From assembly GCA_964387955.1 (NCBI GenBank), contig CAYLXX010000033.1, positions 1 to 8,950 on the forward strand: a stretch of 8,950 bases of DNA. The letters run 5' to 3'. The DNA is from CAYLXX01 sp964387955 (GTDB lineage Bacteria > Patescibacteriota > Microgenomatia > UBA1406 > GWC2-37-13). Of the stretch, positions 5,393 through 8,950 are shown in pieces; position 1 is the stretch's first letter; every line of letters starts with the position of its first letter. The position numbers and the translations under genes were made by a program. The notes below the pieces were generated by a model. The model did no database searches and was not told where the DNA came from. It was given only the letters and a program-made list of their open reading frames with translations.

Positions 5393-6102
5393 AAAAATTT
5401 ATCTTAACTTTAATCATTGCCGGTGTTCTACAACTGACTTTGCTACAAGTCAATGCCCAGACGCCGACAACCGGCGACACTCCTTCACCAACTGTGACTG
5501 GTTCTCAATCTGTCGAGGACAAAATCATTGAGACATTTAAGGAGAAAGTTGCTACCAAAGTCGCCGAACTGCGTAAAAAAAATGTCAAACCAGCTGTCGG
5601 AAGAATCACAAGCAATAAAGGCGACACCATCGCTCTCCAGGCCAAAGACGGTAATTACACAGTCAAAGTCGACGAAAATTTGACAAATATATATCAATTA
5701 ACCAACGGCACTAAAAAAGAGATCAAACAAACAGATCTGAAAAAAGGCGATTATATTATTGTCGATGGCCCGCAACTTGATAAAGTAGTGACAGCCAATG
5801 TTATTCTTAAGGATGAGGAATATTTCACTAAAGTAGGTAAGATCACCGAAGTTAATAGTTCTGATGATTATTTAAAAATTGTGACCTCAGAAAAAGATGT
5901 GATTACGTTGGATATTCCGACTGGTATGAAAATGCAGCTTGTAAACAGCAAAACGCTTGAGATCGAGCCGGCTACCATGTCCAAAGTCAAAGAAGGAGAC
6001 ACAATCCATTTCGTTTACAAAAAAACCGGTGAAGAAAAAGTAGCCAACCGCTACGATGCCGAGCGTATTCTCATCATACCTCAGGAATACTTCCAAAAAT
6101 AA
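5389..6102 (+). CDS. Secreted protein with two tandem OB/DUF5666-like domains
   Basis: This is a 237-residue protein. A signal peptide is clear: KK, hydrophobic core FILTLIIAGVLQLTLL, and a cleavage site after VNA (residue 23). A Thr/Pro-rich stretch (25-40) and a charged helix (42-64) follow. Then come two related beta domains: 69-141 (GRITSNKGDTIAL, then LKKGDYIIVDGPQ) and 149-231 (GKITEVNSSDDYLKI, then VKEGDTIHFVY). Each has the pattern of a G-x-I-T opening strand and a K-x-G-D strand, as in DUF5666-type OB-fold modules. I assign the fold class by this pattern only; the function is unknown. Its start lies in the stop of the preceding gene, and secA follows after 16 bases. Confidence 0.75.
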   Translation: MKKFILTLIIAGVLQLTLLQVNAQTPTTGDTPSPTVTGSQSVEDKIIETFKEKVATKVAELRKKNVKPAVGRITSNKGDTIALQAKDGNYTVKVDENLTNIYQLTNGTKKEIKQTDLKKGDYIIVDGPQLDKVVTANVILKDEEYFTKVGKITEVNSSDDYLKIVTSEKDVITLDIPTGMKMQLVNSKTLEIEPATMSKVKEGDTIHFVYKKTGEEKVANRYDAERILIIPQEYFQK

Positions 6103-6118
6103 CATTTACCCCATACGT

Positions 6119-8950
6119 ATGTTGAACGTTTTTAAAAAATTTTTCGATTACAATGAGCGCGAAGTGCAGAGAATTTCTGCAATTAAAGATCAAATAAATG
6201 ATCTTGAGGATAAAGCACGCAAACTTAAAGATACTGATTTCCCTAAAGAAACAGCTAAACTCCGTAAAGAAGCTCAAAGTGAGGGAGCAAATTTGCAAGA
6301 TATTCTTCCCTGGGCCTATGCATTAGTGCGAGAAGCTGGCCGCAGATCGCTTGGGTTAAGGCACTTCGATGTTCAACTTATTGCCGGTGTCGGTCTGCAC
6401 GAAGGCAAAATTATTGAGCAAAAAACCGGAGAAGGTAAAACTCTTACTGCCACTCTGCCTTTATATCTGAATGCTTTATCAGGCGAAGGAGTACATCTGG
6501 TGACAGTGAATGACTATTTAGCTCGTCGTGATGCCGGCTGGATGGGTGCAATTTTCCACTTTTTAGGTATGACAACTTCTGCTATGATTGCCGACGCTTC
6601 CTTCATGTATGATCCCAAATTTATGGATAAAGCAGCAGGCGATTGGCGACTTGAGCATTTACGACCAGTTTCTCGAAGGGATGCCTATACTGCCGATATT
6701 ACGTATGGCATCAACAGTGAATTTGGTTTTGATTACCTGCGAGACAACATGGTCGAATCCACGGACCAAATTAGGCAGAGGGAGTTTAATTTTGCCATTA
6801 TCGACGAAGGAGATTCTGTACTGATCGATGAGGCGCGTACTCCGCATATCATTTCGGCTCCGGTCGAAGAAGACACCACTAAATATTATCGCTATGCCAA
6901 AATAGTCAATCAGCTTGACGAAAAAACAGATTATGTGATCGACGAAAAACTGCGTACTGCCAATATTACCGAAGCAGGCATCCAAAAAATTGAGTCTATC
7001 ATGGGTGTTGCCAATATTTACGAAAAAGATTTTGATACGTTGTTTCATATCGAGGCTGCTCTGAAAGCAGAAACTTTGTTTAAGCTAGATAAAGATTATA
7101 TTGTGAGAGAGGGCGAAGTGATTATTGTCGATGAATTCACTGGCCGACTTTTGCCGGGGAGACGATTCTCAGAAGGTTTACATCAGGCAATCGAAGCTAA
7201 GGAAAATGTTAAAATTCAAAATGAATCCAAAACATTAGCTACTGTTTCTCTCCAAAACTATTTCAGATTGTATAAAAAATTGGCCGGCATGACTGGTACG
7301 GCCGCGACCGAATCTGAGGAATTTCATAAAATTTACAAAGCCGATGTTTTGGTGGTGCCGACGCATAGGCAAATGATTCGTAAAGACCATGCCGATGCAA
7401 TTTATAAGACCGAAAAAGGCAAATACGATGCAGTCGTAGCAGATATTGCCGAAAACTATAAACATGGCCGGCCTGTCTTAGTTGGTACGACATCGATTGA
7501 CAAAAACGAGTATTTATCCAAGCTTTTGACCCAAAAACATATCCCTCATGAAGTATTAAATGCCAAAAATCACGAAAGAGAAGCGCATATCATCGCTCGT
7601 GCAGGAGAAAAAGGCGCAGTGACTGTCGCCACTAATATGGCTGGTCGAGGAGTCGATATTATATTGGGAGGCGATATGCCCACTGCCAAAAAAGATCAAG
7701 AAAAATGGCAAAAAAAACACGATGAAGTAGTCGCACTTGGTGGACTCTATGTTATTGGTACCGAGCGACACGAGTCACGACGCATTGATAATCAGCTGAG
7801 AGGGCGATCTGGTCGCCAGGGAGATCCAGGAGAGACCAGATTTTTTGTCGCACTTGAAGATGATTTGATGCGCATTTTCGGCGGTGACCAGATCGCCAAA
7901 CTCATGAATTTTTTCAATTTCCCCGAAGACCAACCTCTCAGTCACGGTATGGTTTCTCGTGCCATCGAGCAAGCGCAGGTTAAAGTCGAAGGCTTTAATT
8001 TCGATATCCGTAAACACTTGGTCGATTTTGACGATGTTCTCAATAAGCAAAGAGAAATTATCTACACCCGTCGCCGCAACATACTGACTTTAGTCGAAAA
8101 AGACCCGAAGGCTTTCAAGGAAAATGTTTTCACCATGTTTGATGAGGAAATCGCCTCAGTCATCGGCAGTTACGACGCGATAAAAGATAATTTAACAGAG
8201 GAAGAAATGGCGGTATTGGTTAAGGATCTGGTACTGGTTTTTCCTCAATATGAGCCCGACATGAAAGTGTATCTCAAGAAAAAAGACCTTACTGGTTTGC
8301 AAGAATTTTTACTTAAAAAAAGTACTGAGCAGTTTACCGAGCGTGAGAAAAAACTTAAACAAGTCTGGTACGAAGTTGTCCGCTCCTTATTTCTATCGAC
8401 ACTTGATCAATATTGGACCGAGCACCTTACTGCAATCGAGGATTTGAGAGAAGGAATTAATTTGCGAGGCTATGCCCAACTTGATCCCCTTGTAGAATAC
8501 AAAAACGAAGCCTACAAAATGTTTGAAAAATTGGTTTCCAACATCAATTTCGAATTTATTCGCCGTATGCACCGGGTGGAAGTTGAACTAGTCCAACCAG
8601 AAGAAAGAAAAGAGAAAGAAATGGTTTTTAAGTCAGCCTCGCGCGTCGATCCTTTTTCCCAAAAAGTTCAACAAGAAGAAGCACAAGCTCCAGCAATAGT
8701 TCCTCAACCGCAACCGAACAAAAATCTTAAGCCGCCCAAAATGAGTGGTAAATCAACGGTTTCTGTGCGACATGTAGATACCCCAAGAAATGCTCCACAA
8801 TTATCCACAGAGCCTGTTTCTGCAGATCCTGTCGATATGGGTGGATTTAAGGTCACTGCTCCTGGTGTAACTAAACGCAAATTAGGGCGCAATGATCCCT
8901 GCTGGTGTGGTAGCGGTAAAAAATACAAGAAGTGTCACTATCCTAACTAA
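6119..8950 (+). CDS. secA: Preprotein translocase ATPase SecA, complete
   Basis: SecA is the ATP-driven motor that pushes unfolded preproteins through SecYEG at the inner face of the membrane. The 943 residues show the full set: Walker A TGEGKT (103-108), NDYLARRDAGWMG (131-143), DEAD-type box DEGD (229-232) followed by SVLIDEARTP, AGMTGTAATE (389-398), helicase block ATNMAGRGVDIILGGD (504-519), QLRGRSGRQGDPG (559-571), helical scaffold and wing (about 600-820), a Pro/Gln-rich linker (about 825-918) and the SEC-C zinc motif C928-W-C930-x8-C939-H940. The start is the ATG at 6119, which gives the family's MLNVFKKFF opening; an in-frame ATG at 6056 would add 21 unrelated residues and overlap the upstream gene. 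No SD is visible, and the 16-base gap suggests it is read from the upstream block. The stop is the last codon of the window. DEGD replaces the commoner DEVD. Confidence 0.98.
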   Translation: MLNVFKKFFDYNEREVQRISAIKDQINDLEDKARKLKDTDFPKETAKLRKEAQSEGANLQDILPWAYALVREAGRRSLGLRHFDVQLIAGVGLHEGKIIEQKTGEGKTLTATLPLYLNALSGEGVHLVTVNDYLARRDAGWMGAIFHFLGMTTSAMIADASFMYDPKFMDKAAGDWRLEHLRPVSRRDAYTADITYGINSEFGFDYLRDNMVESTDQIRQREFNFAIIDEGDSVLIDEARTPHIISAPVEEDTTKYYRYAKIVNQLDEKTDYVIDEKLRTANITEAGIQKIESIMGVANIYEKDFDTLFHIEAALKAETLFKLDKDYIVREGEVIIVDEFTGRLLPGRRFSEGLHQAIEAKENVKIQNESKTLATVSLQNYFRLYKKLAGMTGTAATESEEFHKIYKADVLVVPTHRQMIRKDHADAIYKTEKGKYDAVVADIAENYKHGRPVLVGTTSIDKNEYLSKLLTQKHIPHEVLNAKNHEREAHIIARAGEKGAVTVATNMAGRGVDIILGGDMPTAKKDQEKWQKKHDEVVALGGLYVIGTERHESRRIDNQLRGRSGRQGDPGETRFFVALEDDLMRIFGGDQIAKLMNFFNFPEDQPLSHGMVSRAIEQAQVKVEGFNFDIRKHLVDFDDVLNKQREIIYTRRRNILTLVEKDPKAFKENVFTMFDEEIASVIGSYDAIKDNLTEEEMAVLVKDLVLVFPQYEPDMKVYLKKKDLTGLQEFLLKKSTEQFTEREKKLKQVWYEVVRSLFLSTLDQYWTEHLTAIEDLREGINLRGYAQLDPLVEYKNEAYKMFEKLVSNINFEFIRRMHRVEVELVQPEERKEKEMVFKSASRVDPFSQKVQQEEAQAPAIVPQPQPNKNLKPPKMSGKSTVSVRHVDTPRNAPQLSTEPVSADPVDMGGFKVTAPGVTKRKLGRNDPCWCGSGKKYKKCHYPN

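Noticed and set aside
6056..6118. Upstream ATG for secA adding 21 residues
   Set aside because: The extension is unlike any SecA N-terminus and lies mostly inside the preceding gene; the ATG at 6119 gives the standard opening.

Overview
The window is a compact, roughly 40% GC bacterial segment. It most resembles a Candidate Phyla Radiation (Patescibacteria) genome, probably Microgenomates-like. This is inferred from the gene set: an alanyl-tRNA synthetase of only 595 residues that lacks the C-terminal C-Ala region, a free-standing tRNA-binding (Trbp111/MetRS-beta type) protein directly behind it, a membrane-anchored DsbA-like protein, a dockerin-bearing surface protein, and very tight gene packing. 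TGA ends four genes and never interrupts one, so the standard code is in use; this argues against the UGA-recoding CPR lineages.

Layout. Bases 1-486 (+) are the 3' end of a secreted SGNH-hydrolase-like protein with a Pro/Thr linker and two dockerin-type calcium loops. Converging on it is a small membrane protein gene (505-750, -) with an excellent Shine-Dalgarno and a possible intrinsic terminator. Bases 751-1035 hold no confident gene. A minus-strand block follows: the DsbA-like gene (1036-1881) with its own promoter, and upstream of it alaS (2284-4071), whose ATGA overlaps the start of the tRNA-binding protein (1949-2287). A divergent plus-strand block starts 16 bases from alaS: nnrD-like sugar kinase-fold gene (4088-4957), an anchored Ig-like protein (4964-5392), a secreted protein with two OB/DUF5666-like domains (5389-6102), and complete secA (6119-8950).

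Functional themes are envelope and secretion (SecA motor, DsbA-like thiol oxidoreductase, Ig-like and OB-like exported proteins, dockerin protein) and translation (AlaRS plus a tRNA-binding partner).

The main finding is the DsbA-like protein. The half that is normally C-terminal (helical segment, cis-Pro loop GTPGFFING, last strand and helix) comes before the half that is normally N-terminal (KVTIVEFSDFECPFC). This is what a natural circular permutation of the thioredoxin/DsbA fold would look like. Second, the DsbA-like and alaS genes each have a -10 hexamer exactly 8 bases before the ATG, implying leaderless mRNAs, while the small membrane protein gene has a perfect anti-SD match. Third, the 16-base alaS/nnrD gap seems to carry two overlapping back-to-back promoters.
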